Below are positions 43,879-52,707 of a stretch of DNA of 64,000 nucleotides, piece after piece. The stretch is taken from assembly GCF_946479965.1 (NCBI RefSeq), contig NZ_CAMLHX010000001.1:1-64000 (forward strand), written 5' to 3'. A program made the position numbers and the translations under genes. The notes under the pieces are model-generated. The model was not told where the DNA came from. It did no database searches and saw nothing but the letters and a program-made list of their open reading frames with translations. This DNA comes from an uncultured Mucilaginibacter sp. (GTDB lineage Bacteria > Bacteroidota > Bacteroidia > Sphingobacteriales > Sphingobacteriaceae). Every line of letters begins with the position of its first letter. Within the stretch, counting starts at the first letter, position 1.

Positions 43879-46650
43879 ATGCGAAGCAATTTTAAAAAGA
43901 ACAATGTTTTCAGGATTGCTTTTTTTGCCTTTATTTTTTTTCTTTTCAGTACAAGCTGTTTTTCTCAAAGTCTTGGCGATCCTATCGTTAACATAACCTT
44001 TGGCTCGGGCACCAACAGGTTTGCAGGGTCGCTGCCTGCCGACTCGGGATCAACCACTTATGCTTACTATAATGGTGGAGGTCAGGGATTCCCAAACGAC
44101 GGGCAATATACCATCGTAAATACCTCCGCTGGCATGTTAAGCAATCTATGGGTGGTTACAACCGACAATACCAAAAACCCGGGAGGATATTTCATGTTGG
44201 TAAATGCGGCTAATACTCCGGGGCTTTTCTATACCCGAAAGGTGGATGCCTTGTGTGCAGGTACAAAATATCAATTTGGGGCCTTTGTTAAAAATATGTT
44301 CAATAATGGCGGGGGTAACCCGCCTAATGTTACTTTCCAGATTGAGACAGAAGCGGGGCAGATACTACAATCATATAGTACCGGAAATATTGCTGCAAAT
44401 GACACATGGAACCAGTATAATATGGAATTTGTTACGCCTGCAAATACCGGTACCATTGTTTTAAAGATGATCAACAACGGGCCTGGTGGTTATGGTAACG
44501 ACCTTGCAATAGACGACATTACTTTCAGACCCTATGGCGACCCTGTACAAGTGGTGTTTGATCAATCAACAGTAACCCGGATTTGCGCGGGGGCACCGCA
44601 AACCGTTAAGATAAAAACTACTACTACTCCCGCAACGGGTTACAGTCAGAAAATTCAGCAAAAAGTAAACGGAGTTTGGACTAACATGGTCGCCACAATT
44701 AACGGAACAGATTATAGTTTTACCTCGCCATCGGTAGCTGGTATTTATAATTACAGGGTTGTATCCGGACAAACGGCTAATATCGATAACACGCAATGCG
44801 TAGTGGCTTCTAACGAGTTGGTATTGACCATTCTGCCGCAACCGGTAGCAGCTATCAGCGCACCTGCCAATGTATGCCAGAGCAATCCCGTTGCTTTTCA
44901 GGATAATTCAACACCTAACGGAGCCGCTATCTCGTCGTGGTTTTGGGATTTTGGCGATGGGCAAAGTTCTACGCTGCAAAACCCTTCGCATATTTACAAC
45001 GTACCTGGTGATTACACCGTAAGCCTGACGGTGTCTAATGGCAATGGCTGCATTGGTGTACCAGCTACAAAATTAGTGCATATCAATGCTTTGCCTGTGG
45101 CAGCCTTTACCGTTTCAGCCCTTAAGTGCGCAGGCAAGCCGCTTGTTCTAACCGATGCATCAATTATACCACCGGGTATTGCTGTTGCTTCGCGCGTTTG
45201 GGCGTTAGATGGAATAATTGTGAACCGGCCTGATGACCAGCCTTTTGAGTACACCTTTGCGGAGGCCCGTAAATATGTCATTGAACTTACTATCACGCTA
45301 TCAACGGGCTGCCCGTCAATAATAGTTCAAGAGATAACGGTAAACCCCTTACCGGTGATAGATTTTGATACACCACCCACCTGCATCAGCGATAACACGG
45401 TATTTACCAACCATACAACTATTGCCGATAACAGCGCGCTTACTTACCTGTGGAACTTTGGCGATAATACGCCAAACTCAACGGCGCAAAGTCCGACTCA
45501 CAAATATCAAAGCACCGGTAATTACAACGTCACGTTAACAGCAACTACGGCTTCTGGTTGCAGCGAGACACTAATCAAACCTTTTACCGTAAATGGCGCA
45601 ACTCCCGTTGCAGATTTTGTGGTATTAAACAAAAATAGCCTGTGCAGTAACGCCGAAGTGATCATTCAAAATAAGTCAAGGGTGGTTGAGTTCGGCAAGG
45701 TAACTCGGATAGAACTTTATTATGATTATGGTAATGATCAATCGCTGGTAGAAATTGACGATAACCCAACGGATGGCGAACTGTACCGGCATACCTATCC
45801 GGAAATTCATTCTGGGACAAAGGCGTACACTGTGCGGATGCTGGCCTATTCGGGTGGTGTATGCGTATCGCAGCAAAAGACGGAAGTTATCAATTTGCTG
45901 GCCACGCCATTAGTTGCATTTACGCAGCCGGCAGCAATTTGTGCAAACAACGGCCCTGTTCAGTTAGACGGACACGATGAAAGCAACAGTGGTATCGCCG
46001 GTACGGGCGCATATACCGGAACAGGTGTTAACCAGGCGGGGCTTTTTGACCCGGCAGTATCCGGGCCGGGTAAATTTGTTATTCAATATACTTACACTTT
46101 TAGTACGGGTTGCTCAAACACCCTAAGTCGGGAAATAACTGTTGCCCCTGTGCCAACCGTAGACGTACCTGCTAGTGTAACAGTATTAGAAGGCGGAAGG
46201 CGTACTATAACAGCAACGGCCACCGGCAACGGGCTTAAATACCAGTGGTCGCCGGCTACCGGGCTAAGTGATGCTACCATAGCCAGCCCTACGGTTACGG
46301 GAATAGTTGACATTACTTACCGGGTTACCGTTACCAACGATAAGGGCTGCCAGCAATTTGCCGATGTTATGGTTACCGTGCTTAAAACACCCGAAATGCC
46401 TAATGCCTTTACACCGAACGGCGACGGTATTAATGATACCTGGGAAATAAGATACCTTGATTCTTACCCCGGCTGCACGGTAAATGTCTTTAACCGTAAC
46501 GGGCAAAAGGTTTTTTCTTCAATAGGCTACCCTATTCCATGGGATGGGCGTACCAATAACAGCAACCTGTCCGCAGGCGTTTATTATTATATTATTGATC
46601 CGAAAAATGGCAGAAAAGCCATGTCAGGTTATATAACCATTATTAAGTAG
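43879..46650 (+). CDS. PKD-domain surface protein with T9SS type B C-terminus
   Basis: 923 residues. Signal peptide ending near CFSQS (about 30). It contains PKD domains (clear WDFGDGQS at about 355 and WNFGDNTP at about 530) and intervening beta-sandwich segments, possibly including a galactose-binding-like N-terminal region (about 35-215). The C-terminal ~90 residues form a gliding-motility-associated domain (MPNAFTPNGDGINDTW, then VFNRNGQKVF, ending SGYITIIK), the sorting signal of type IX secretion (type B). A secreted or surface-anchored protein; its binding target is unknown. Preceded by a sequence resembling a -7 box (TACTTTAG, 43852 region), with one mismatch. Confidence 0.9.
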   Translation: MRSNFKKNNVFRIAFFAFIFFLFSTSCFSQSLGDPIVNITFGSGTNRFAGSLPADSGSTTYAYYNGGGQGFPNDGQYTIVNTSAGMLSNLWVVTTDNTKNPGGYFMLVNAANTPGLFYTRKVDALCAGTKYQFGAFVKNMFNNGGGNPPNVTFQIETEAGQILQSYSTGNIAANDTWNQYNMEFVTPANTGTIVLKMINNGPGGYGNDLAIDDITFRPYGDPVQVVFDQSTVTRICAGAPQTVKIKTTTTPATGYSQKIQQKVNGVWTNMVATINGTDYSFTSPSVAGIYNYRVVSGQTANIDNTQCVVASNELVLTILPQPVAAISAPANVCQSNPVAFQDNSTPNGAAISSWFWDFGDGQSSTLQNPSHIYNVPGDYTVSLTVSNGNGCIGVPATKLVHINALPVAAFTVSALKCAGKPLVLTDASIIPPGIAVASRVWALDGIIVNRPDDQPFEYTFAEARKYVIELTITLSTGCPSIIVQEITVNPLPVIDFDTPPTCISDNTVFTNHTTIADNSALTYLWNFGDNTPNSTAQSPTHKYQSTGNYNVTLTATTASGCSETLIKPFTVNGATPVADFVVLNKNSLCSNAEVIIQNKSRVVEFGKVTRIELYYDYGNDQSLVEIDDNPTDGELYRHTYPEIHSGTKAYTVRMLAYSGGVCVSQQKTEVINLLATPLVAFTQPAAICANNGPVQLDGHDESNSGIAGTGAYTGTGVNQAGLFDPAVSGPGKFVIQYTYTFSTGCSNTLSREITVAPVPTVDVPASVTVLEGGRRTITATATGNGLKYQWSPATGLSDATIASPTVTGIVDITYRVTVTNDKGCQQFADVMVTVLKTPEMPNAFTPNGDGINDTWEIRYLDSYPGCTVNVFNRNGQKVFSSIGYPIPWDGRTNNSNLSAGVYYYIIDPKNGRKAMSGYITIIK

Positions 46651-46745
46651 CATGACCAGATTGCGTATCTAAAAGGCTGTCAACTTAGCATTACCGCTTT
46701 TGCCTTAATTTACCCATATTTGCAGCGAAAAAATAATACTACAGC

Positions 46746-47666
46746 ATGAGCTTATTAGTGATCGGTACTGTTGCGTTTGACGCCCTTGAGACTCCATTTG
46801 GTAAAACTGATAAAATTGTGGGCGGCGCGGCTACTTATGCGGGTTTAGCCGCTTCCTATTTTTATGATAAGGTTAAAATTGTTGCCGTTGTAGGTGATGA
46901 TTTCCCCGATAAAAACATTAAGGAGTTTAACGCGCATGGTATTGACACCGAAGGCTTGCAGATAAAAAAAGGCGAGAAGTCCTTTTTTTGGAGCGGTAAG
47001 TATCACAACGATATGAATACCCGCGACACGCTGATCACCGAACTTAACGTGCTTGCCGACTTTGATCCCATCATTCCGGATAACTACCAGGATTGTGAAT
47101 ACCTGATGCTGGGCAACCTTACCCCCCAGGTGCAGCAAACTGTTATAAAGCGTTTAAAAAATCGCCCTAAACTGATTGTGATGGACACCATGAACTTTTG
47201 GATGGACATTGCCATGGACGACCTGCTGGAAACCATTAAAATGATTGATGTGCTTACTATTAATGATGCAGAGGCCCGCCAACTATCAGGCGAGTACTCA
47301 TTAGTGAAAGCTGCACGTAAAATATTAACCATGGGGCCAAAATACCTTATCATTAAAAAAGGAGAGCATGGCGCTTTGCTGTTTGGCGAGGATAAGATAT
47401 TCGCAGCACCTGCATTGCCTTTGGCTGATGTATTTGACCCCACAGGCGCCGGTGATACATTTGCAGGCGGCTTTATTGGCTATATGGCTAAAGTGGGTAC
47501 TATTAACTTCAATAACATGAAGAATGCTATCATCTTTGGCTCGGCGCTGGCTTCGTTCTGTGTAGAGAAATTTGGTACAGAGCGTATAATTGATCTGTCG
47601 CAAGTTGAAATAGCAGCGCGCGTGCAAGAGTTTGTTAGCTTGTCGGCATTTCAAATTGATTTATAG
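46746..47666 (+). CDS. PfkB family carbohydrate kinase
   Basis: 306 residues of the ribokinase/PfkB fold. The N-terminal substrate-side signature GGAATYAGLAASYF is at about 24-37 and the C-terminal PfkB motif DPTGAGDTFAGGFIGY at about 229-244 holds the catalytic aspartate in the GAGD turn. The substrate (adenosine, fructose, ribose or similar) cannot be fixed by sequence reading; the long insertion around KKGEKSFFWSGKYHND resembles adenosine-kinase-like members. A one-gene unit before a convergent gene. Confidence 0.88.
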   Translation: MSLLVIGTVAFDALETPFGKTDKIVGGAATYAGLAASYFYDKVKIVAVVGDDFPDKNIKEFNAHGIDTEGLQIKKGEKSFFWSGKYHNDMNTRDTLITELNVLADFDPIIPDNYQDCEYLMLGNLTPQVQQTVIKRLKNRPKLIVMDTMNFWMDIAMDDLLETIKMIDVLTINDAEARQLSGEYSLVKAARKILTMGPKYLIIKKGEHGALLFGEDKIFAAPALPLADVFDPTGAGDTFAGGFIGYMAKVGTINFNNMKNAIIFGSALASFCVEKFGTERIIDLSQVEIAARVQEFVSLSAFQIDL

Positions 47667-47677
47667 GCTATAAGAGC

Positions 47678-47914
47678 CTACTTCAATTTCCCTATCACAT
47701 CCAGATTCTGAAAAACCCAGTCATCATGCGGTGCATCGGCCAACTCGGGGGTTAGGTCCTGTCCCGCCCAGTGCTCGTAGTGCTTGCCGTTCTTCCACAG
47801 GCGGCTGCGGGTTACATCGTATATCACACCTTTATAGGCTATCCATACTTCGGGCTTATCCTGTCCGTTGCGTAAGGCTAATTGTGAGCGGGTGTATTCG
47901 GGCAGATCGTTCAT
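47678..47914 (-). CDS. Cytochrome b5-like heme/steroid-binding domain protein
   Basis: 78 residues comprising one cytochrome-b5-like domain: YTRSQLALRNGQDKPEVWIAYKGVIYDVT, HYEHWAGQDLT and APHDD with the two usual histidines present. Could carry electrons by binding heme, or bind steroid-like ligands without heme. No anchor or signal peptide. It converges with the kinase gene, 11 bp apart. Confidence 0.85.
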   Translation of the reverse strand: MNDLPEYTRSQLALRNGQDKPEVWIAYKGVIYDVTRSRLWKNGKHYEHWAGQDLTPELADAPHDDWVFQNLDVIGKLK

Positions 47915-47942
47915 TTTTCTAAGGTAATAATTACCTGTAAAT

Positions 47943-47981
47943 AAAAAACCCTCTTTTCCGTTGATGGGATAAGAGGGTTTT
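47943..47981 (-). terminator. Terminator of the SIMPL gene
   Basis: AAAACCCTCTT and AAGAGGGTTTTT pair around an internal loop. It lies just after the stop of the SIMPL gene (48005, minus strand) and before the cytochrome b5 gene. Confidence 0.8.
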
Positions 47982-48004
47982 TACGTAAAGCAAATGCCTG
48001 GTGT

Positions 48005-48709
48005 TTATCTTCCCCCTATTTCAAATACAGCGTTTATTCTGAATGTTAATTTGATCTTTTGCACATCAATGTCCGATTCAGGTACCGCCGCGTCTGCAGC
48101 CATAGCAACGTTTGCCGAGTAGGTTTTAAAGCGGGGTTGTGGGTAATCATTGCCCATTTCCACTTCAGATATTTGAATAACACTGCCCAGTTTCTCATTT
48201 AGGGCAACCACAAGCGCGTTTGCTTTTTCGCGTGCCGCTAGCAGCGCCTGCACCTGCAGCTCTTTTTTCAACTCGGTCATTTTAGAGTAGTCGTAGCTGG
48301 CTATGTTGGTAGATTGAATTCCTTTCGCGTCAACCTTGCTCAGCACCTGGTTAAACTTGTTCAAGTCGCGAAAGCGGATACCATACTGTTTAGAAGCTAA
48401 AAAGTCAGTTGTTTTCTTTTTAGGGTCGATGTAGTTATAGGATGACAGGTTGTTGATAGTAAAATCCTCTTTAGCTATGCCTGCCGCCTGTACCGCTTTC
48501 TCTAACTGCTGCTCCAGCTGACTTATGGTTATTTTGGTCTTCCCATCAAAGTATTCTTTTAATGATATAGACACGTTGATGATATCAGGAGTAACTTGTT
48601 TTTCTACCGTTCCGCTCACTTCAATCTTCCGGCGCAGGTCAACACCTTGCGCAAATCCTGATACCACACTTATCGAAATCAGGGCTATTATTATGCTTAA
48701 CTTTTTCAT
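48005..48709 (-). CDS. SIMPL domain (DUF541) periplasmic protein
   Basis: 234 residues with a signal peptide ending at GFAQG. DUF541/SIMPL fold: VSGTVEKQVTPDIINVSISL at the start, FDGKTKITISQLEQQL, an YNYIDPKK block, then AREKANALVVALNEKLGSV, and a final strand IKLTFRINAVFEI. The family includes oligomeric envelope proteins involved in stress and metal tolerance in other bacteria. It diverges from csaA with a shared ~110-bp control region. Confidence 0.9.
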   Translation of the reverse strand: MKKLSIIIALISISVVSGFAQGVDLRRKIEVSGTVEKQVTPDIINVSISLKEYFDGKTKITISQLEQQLEKAVQAAGIAKEDFTINNLSSYNYIDPKKKTTDFLASKQYGIRFRDLNKFNQVLSKVDAKGIQSTNIASYDYSKMTELKKELQVQALLAAREKANALVVALNEKLGSVIQISEVEMGNDYPQPRFKTYSANVAMAADAAVPESDIDVQKIKLTFRINAVFEIGGR

Positions 48710-48780
48710 ATTTGTTTGTTTTTATTGATAGGATGTAAAGTAAGGGCTATTTCCATAAGCCCCAACAAAATTTTATGGTA

Positions 48781-48814
48781 TTTGTTGGACAAGCCCCGCC
48801 GCTATTTATCTTTG
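48781..48814 (+). promoter_or_regulatory. csaA promoter (TTTGTTG plus TATCTTTG)
   Basis: The -7 box TATCTTTG (48807-48814) is a full match to TAnnTTTG; a TTG at 48785-48787 lies 19 bases upstream, the usual distance for the -33 element. The start codon is only 4 bases past the -7 box. Confidence 0.65.
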
Positions 48815-48818
48815 ATGC

Positions 48819-49157
48819 ATGATGGAAACCATTAGCTGGGCAGATTTTGAACGGGTAGAACTACATGTAGGCACCGTATTGCAGGTATTGGATTTCCCCG
48901 AAGCGCGCAAGCCGGCTTACAAGTTACAGGTTGATTTCGGCGAGTTTGGCATTAAATGGTCCAGCGCGCAGATAACTAAGCACTATAGTAAAGAGGAGCT
49001 GCCGGGCAGGCAGATAGTAGGGGTGATCAACTTCCCTAAAAAGCAGATAGGCAAATTTATGTCGGAGTTTTTGGTTACGGGTTTTGCTGATGCGAACGGT
49101 GATATTGTATTGACAGCTGTTGATAAACCGGTGCCTAACGGGAGTAAATTGGTATAA
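48819..49157 (+). CDS. csaA: CsaA-like tRNA-binding protein
   Basis: 112 residues comprising one OB-fold tRNA-binding domain with WADFERVELHVGTVLQV, a C-terminal MSEFLVTGFADANG and PVPNGSKLV. The family member CsaA binds tRNA and has chaperone-type functions; the exact role here is not known. The two ATG in a row at 48819/48822 make the start ambiguous by one residue. A TAnnTTTG box ends 4 bases upstream. Confidence 0.9.
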   Translation: MMETISWADFERVELHVGTVLQVLDFPEARKPAYKLQVDFGEFGIKWSSAQITKHYSKEELPGRQIVGVINFPKKQIGKFMSEFLVTGFADANGDIVLTAVDKPVPNGSKLV

Positions 49158-49158
49158 T

Positions 49159-49203
49159 TACACAACATAACGATGGGTTTCAAACCCATCGTTATGTTGT
49201 GTA
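49159..49203. repeat. 45-bp near-perfect palindrome
   Basis: Two 22-base arms (49159-49180 and 49182-49203) are exact complements around a single central C. The innermost TTT/AAA would form the loop. It starts 2 bp after the csaA stop, but has no run of T, so it may be a terminator of a different type or an mRNA-stabilising end. No other copy was noticed. Confidence 0.75.
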
Positions 49204-49206
49204 GGT

Positions 49207-49404
49207 GTTTCACTAAAATATATGAAACAGATGAAACGAGTGAAACGCCATTTGTAGTTAATCTATTGATTAATAGAAACTTACTGTTTTGATGTGAAAC
49301 AAAATGAAACTACTTTTAAGTCAGTAAGATTAGCTGTAAAAAGCGTGTAATATGTTGTTTTACAGTTTATTACGAAATAGACAAATTTGCGCGCCGTGTG
49401 AAAC
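49207..49404. repeat. Array of TGAAAC motifs, about one helical turn apart
   Basis: TGAAAC appears at 49223, 49232, 49241, 49295, 49305 and 49399, and once inverted (GTTTCAC at 49207). The first three are 9 bp apart and 49295/49305 are 10 bp apart. A variant, TAGAAAC, lies near 49274. The array fills the gap between csaA and the SdpI-like gene. No RNA or ORF is evident. Confidence 0.7.
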
Positions 49405-49439
49405 GGGGATTTCGGTTAAACCCATTGCTAAATAATAAT

Positions 49440-49808
49440 ATGTCGTTAAGAGACTGGATCATCGGACCGCAAGTTATTGGAGCATTTTTTTTGCTTATTG
49501 GCATTATAACCTATTGCTTCCCTGCAAAAAATATTAACACCTGGTATGGTTTTAAAACGCCATCATCCCGAAATAACCAACAAACCTGGGATGTTGCTAA
49601 TCGTTTCGCGGCGGTTTACTGTATAAAAGCGGGTGCCATTCTTTTGATAGGGGGAATATTGATCAGCCTTTTGATCCATAACTTACTTATGCCCGCAAAA
49701 ACCAGGCAAATGCTGCATACCATTTTATTGTTAGGCGGCGGCGTTTTTATGGGTCCCTCGCTGATTGTCGCCACAGAAAAACACATTGATAAAACCTTTA
49801 AAGAATAG
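49440..49808 (+). CDS. SdpI-family membrane protein
   Basis: 122 residues from the ATG at 49440. Three membrane helices (about 8-28, 62-85, 94-115). The SdpI/YfhL family motif YGFKTPSS followed by NQQTWDVAN is clear. Family members include the immunity protein against a Bacillus killing factor, but in Bacteroidota its role is unknown. An upstream GTG start at 49398 would put the motif array inside the coding region, which is less likely. The gene is followed by tadA after 1 bp. Confidence 0.82.
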   Translation: MSLRDWIIGPQVIGAFFLLIGIITYCFPAKNINTWYGFKTPSSRNNQQTWDVANRFAAVYCIKAGAILLIGGILISLLIHNLLMPAKTRQMLHTILLLGGGVFMGPSLIVATEKHIDKTFKE

Positions 49809-49809
49809 C

Positions 49810-50277
49810 ATGAGATACGTGAGTTTTGGTGATGAGCCTGCCGTAAAGCCGGATGATTTTTTTATGAACGAGGCGCTTAAAGAGGCCAGGATAGCGTTAG
49901 CCGAGGACGAGATCCCTATTGGCGCGGTGGTGGTTTGCAAAGGACAGATCATCGGTCGCGGCCATAACCTTACTGAGCGACTCACTGACGTATCTGCACA
50001 TGCCGAAATGCAGGCGCTTACCGCGGCGGCTAACTTTATGGGAGGCAAGTATCTAAAAGAATGCACGCTGTACGTAACCTTAGAGCCCTGTGTAATGTGC
50101 GCAGGCGCGTCGTACTGGTTCCAGGTGGGCAGGATAGTTTTCGGTGCTTACGATCCACGTATGGGCTTCGGAAGGCTTAACCAAACCATCACTCATCCAA
50201 AAACCGTAATAGAAGGCGGCATCCGCGAAAATGAATGCGCGGAGCTGGTGAGAAATTTTTTTAAGAGCAAGAGATAA
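49810..50277 (+). CDS. tadA: tRNA adenosine(34) deaminase
   Basis: 155 residues. The zinc-site motif HAEMQAL and PCVMCAGA are both present with the catalytic glutamate in HAE. It converts A34 to inosine in the anticodon of tRNA-Arg(ACG). The ATG at 49810 follows the SdpI stop codon after 1 bp; the upstream ATG at 49765 falls inside the SdpI gene and is rejected. The gene carries the usual C-terminal TadA extension (ENECAELVRNFFKSKR). Confidence 0.92.
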   Translation: MRYVSFGDEPAVKPDDFFMNEALKEARIALAEDEIPIGAVVVCKGQIIGRGHNLTERLTDVSAHAEMQALTAAANFMGGKYLKECTLYVTLEPCVMCAGASYWFQVGRIVFGAYDPRMGFGRLNQTITHPKTVIEGGIRENECAELVRNFFKSKR

Positions 50278-50288
50278 TTCGTTTTCTT

Positions 50289-51014
50289 TTAAAATATCAA
50301 CTTTACCATTTGAGCAACCGATATACCTATAATGGTTATCAAAACAATGTATCTGAAAGCTGTTTCTGATGTCCGCTTTAAAATGAGTTTCCCGGTGTAG
50401 CTTCCCGCAATGCTGATGCCTATTAAAAAGGGGATCAATATTAAATACGCCGCTTTGAAATAACCATTGCTTACATATACCACCGCCCGGCTGCTATCAA
50501 CCCCCAGATCAATAAGTGCGGAAGTAGCTATAAAAACAGCTTTTGGTAACTGAAATGCCGCCAATGTTATGCCACGGACAGCGCCGCCTGTTCCGGTTAG
50601 TCCCGCCAGGAAACCAGATGAGGCGCCCCCAACATATAAATTAACGTTGGTTTGTTTTACCGTTTTATTAAAGTTGAAGAGTAAATAGCAGGATAACAGC
50701 AGCAAGCCGATGTTCATTAGAAGGGTTAGTAGTTCCGTAGGTAAAAATGTAGTTAGCCATGCACCTATCAAAACAAATGCAACTGCAGGTATACCCAGTT
50801 TTAAAGCGATCTGTTTATCGATGCCCTCTCTGAAAAGCGTTATTTTGGATAGGTTACTGAAAATGTGGAAGACAGCAGTGATGCCCAGCACCGTTTTAAA
50901 ATCAAAAAATAGCGAAGCAATTGGCACAAACAATATAGATGAACCGAAACCAGACACGGTGCCTATAACTTCGGAGACAAAGGCTAACCCTACAAATAGG
51001 TAGTATTTTTCCAT
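50289..51014 (-). CDS. TauE/SafE family sulfite-exporter-like permease
   Basis: 241 residues with about seven or eight membrane helices. The family pattern GSSILFVPIASLFFDFK and GFLAGLTGTGGAVRG is present in the two halves. It is thought to move sulfite, sulfoacetate or similar anions, but the substrate is unknown. Converges with tadA, separated by 11 bp. Confidence 0.88.
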   Translation of the reverse strand: MEKYYLFVGLAFVSEVIGTVSGFGSSILFVPIASLFFDFKTVLGITAVFHIFSNLSKITLFREGIDKQIALKLGIPAVAFVLIGAWLTTFLPTELLTLLMNIGLLLLSCYLLFNFNKTVKQTNVNLYVGGASSGFLAGLTGTGGAVRGITLAAFQLPKAVFIATSALIDLGVDSSRAVVYVSNGYFKAAYLILIPFLIGISIAGSYTGKLILKRTSETAFRYIVLITIIGISVAQMVKLIF

Positions 51015-51173
51015 GGTTTATTGAACAATAAAGATAACATGGCTGTACGCATAGCAAAGTGATGACCATCATTTATTACGGCGAGACTAGTCAGATTACG
51101 CTTGAGATATGTTAATTAAATCTTACAATCTTATAATCATGTAAATCATAGTTCAGACAATTAGCAAAAAATA

Positions 51174-51181
51174 TATATTTG
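51174..51181 (+). promoter_or_regulatory. -7 box of glyS
   Basis: TATATTTG fits TAnnTTTG. It ends 8 bases before the start codon at 51190, giving a very short or absent leader. Confidence 0.5.
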
Positions 51182-51189
51182 CCCCTATT

Positions 51190-52668
51190 ATGAGTAACAA
51201 TACCGACGAGATTTTTAAAAACGTTATAGCACACGCCAAAGAGTATGGCTTTGTTTTCCCGAGCAGTGAGATTTATGATGGCCTTAGCGCTGTTTATGAT
51301 TACGGGCAAAACGGCGCCGAACTGAAAAATAACATCAAAGCTTACTGGTGGAAAGCCATGGTGCAGCTGAATGATAACATAGTTGGTATTGACTCGGCCA
51401 TATTTATGCACCCCAAAATATGGAAGGCCAGCGGGCACGTTGATGGTTTCAGCGATCCGATGATTGATAACAAGGATTCAAAAAAACGTTACCGTGCTGA
51501 TCAGTTGCTGGAGGATAAGATTGCCGCTTATGACGCTGAAGGCAAAACTGACGCTGCCGAAGAGCTGCAAAAGGAAATGGACGAGGCGCTTAGAGCCGAA
51601 AACCTGCCCCGCCTGCGCGAACTGATTATAGCACATGATATTAAATGCCCGCTAAGCAAAACAAGCAACTGGACTGAAGTGCGCCAGTTTAACCTGATGT
51701 TTAGCACCCAGATGGGAGCTGTGGCTGACGATGCTGATGTTGTTTACCTTCGCCCCGAAACGGCGCAGGGTATTTTTGTAAATTATTTAAACGTGCAGAA
51801 GTCCGGCAGGATGAAAATTCCTTTCGGTATTGCGCAAATAGGCAAGGCTTTCCGTAACGAGGTGATCGCCCGTCAGTTCATTATCCGCATGCGCGAATTT
51901 GAGCAAATGGAAATGCAGTTTTTTGTGCGTCCCGGCACGCAAAAAGAATGGTTTGATAAATGGAAAGAAACCCGTTTACAATGGCACTTGGCTTTAGGTA
52001 CTGACGCTGCTAAATACCGTTACCACGAACATACCAAGCTGGCACACTACGCTGATGCCGCTTATGATATAGAATTTAATTTTCCGTTTGGCTTTAAAGA
52101 AGTGGAAGGGATACATAGCCGTACCGATTTTGACTTGAGTCAGCACCAAAAGTTCTCGGGAAAAAAAATGCAGTATTTTGATCCGGAATTGGACGAAAGC
52201 GGTAAGCCATACGGCAATTACGTGCCTTACGTGATAGAAACTTCTATCGGTTTGGACCGCATGTTCCTGTTAACCATGATCAACGCTTATGAGGAAGAGG
52301 ACTTAAGCACCGAAGAAAAACAAGATAGCCGTACTGTATTGCGCCTGCACCCTTGTTTAGCGCCGGTTAAGGCAGCCATTTTCCCGTTGACTAAAAAAGA
52401 TGGCTTGCCGGAAAAAGCCCGTGAGATAATGGATAAGCTAAAGCTTGATTTTAACCTGCAATACGAGGAGAAGGATGCTATAGGCAAACGCTATCGTCGT
52501 CAGGATGCGATAGGTACACCTTTTTGTATTACAGTGGATCATCAAACTTTAGAAGATAACACCGTAACCATCCGTCACCGCGATACCATGGCGCAGGAGC
52601 GTGTTCCTGCTGATCAATTAGAAAAGATCATTGGCGATTTGGTGAGCTGGAAGAATTTGTTGGGGTAA
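51190..52668 (+). CDS. glyS: Glycine--tRNA ligase (alpha2 type)
   Basis: 492 residues, the normal size for the dimeric class II enzyme. The opening IVAHAKEYGFVFPSSEIYDGLSAVYDYG-type block, RNEVIARQFIIRMREFEQMEMQFF (motif 2), and IETSIGLDRMF (motif 3) are visible; a C-terminal anticodon-binding domain follows (about 380-490). Charges tRNA-Gly. The first Met at 51190 leads directly into the family block, so the start is secure. An AT-rich promoter lies just upstream. Confidence 0.96.
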   Translation: MSNNTDEIFKNVIAHAKEYGFVFPSSEIYDGLSAVYDYGQNGAELKNNIKAYWWKAMVQLNDNIVGIDSAIFMHPKIWKASGHVDGFSDPMIDNKDSKKRYRADQLLEDKIAAYDAEGKTDAAEELQKEMDEALRAENLPRLRELIIAHDIKCPLSKTSNWTEVRQFNLMFSTQMGAVADDADVVYLRPETAQGIFVNYLNVQKSGRMKIPFGIAQIGKAFRNEVIARQFIIRMREFEQMEMQFFVRPGTQKEWFDKWKETRLQWHLALGTDAAKYRYHEHTKLAHYADAAYDIEFNFPFGFKEVEGIHSRTDFDLSQHQKFSGKKMQYFDPELDESGKPYGNYVPYVIETSIGLDRMFLLTMINAYEEEDLSTEEKQDSRTVLRLHPCLAPVKAAIFPLTKKDGLPEKAREIMDKLKLDFNLQYEEKDAIGKRYRRQDAIGTPFCITVDHQTLEDNTVTIRHRDTMAQERVPADQLEKIIGDLVSWKNLLG

Positions 52669-52707
52669 TACCTTAAAAATGGTTATAAGGGATGGGCGGC
52701 AAAATCG

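Noticed and set aside
49207..49404. CRISPR or satellite interpretation of the TGAAAC array
   Set aside because: Units are 6 bases, not in a constant tandem, and there are no cas genes.
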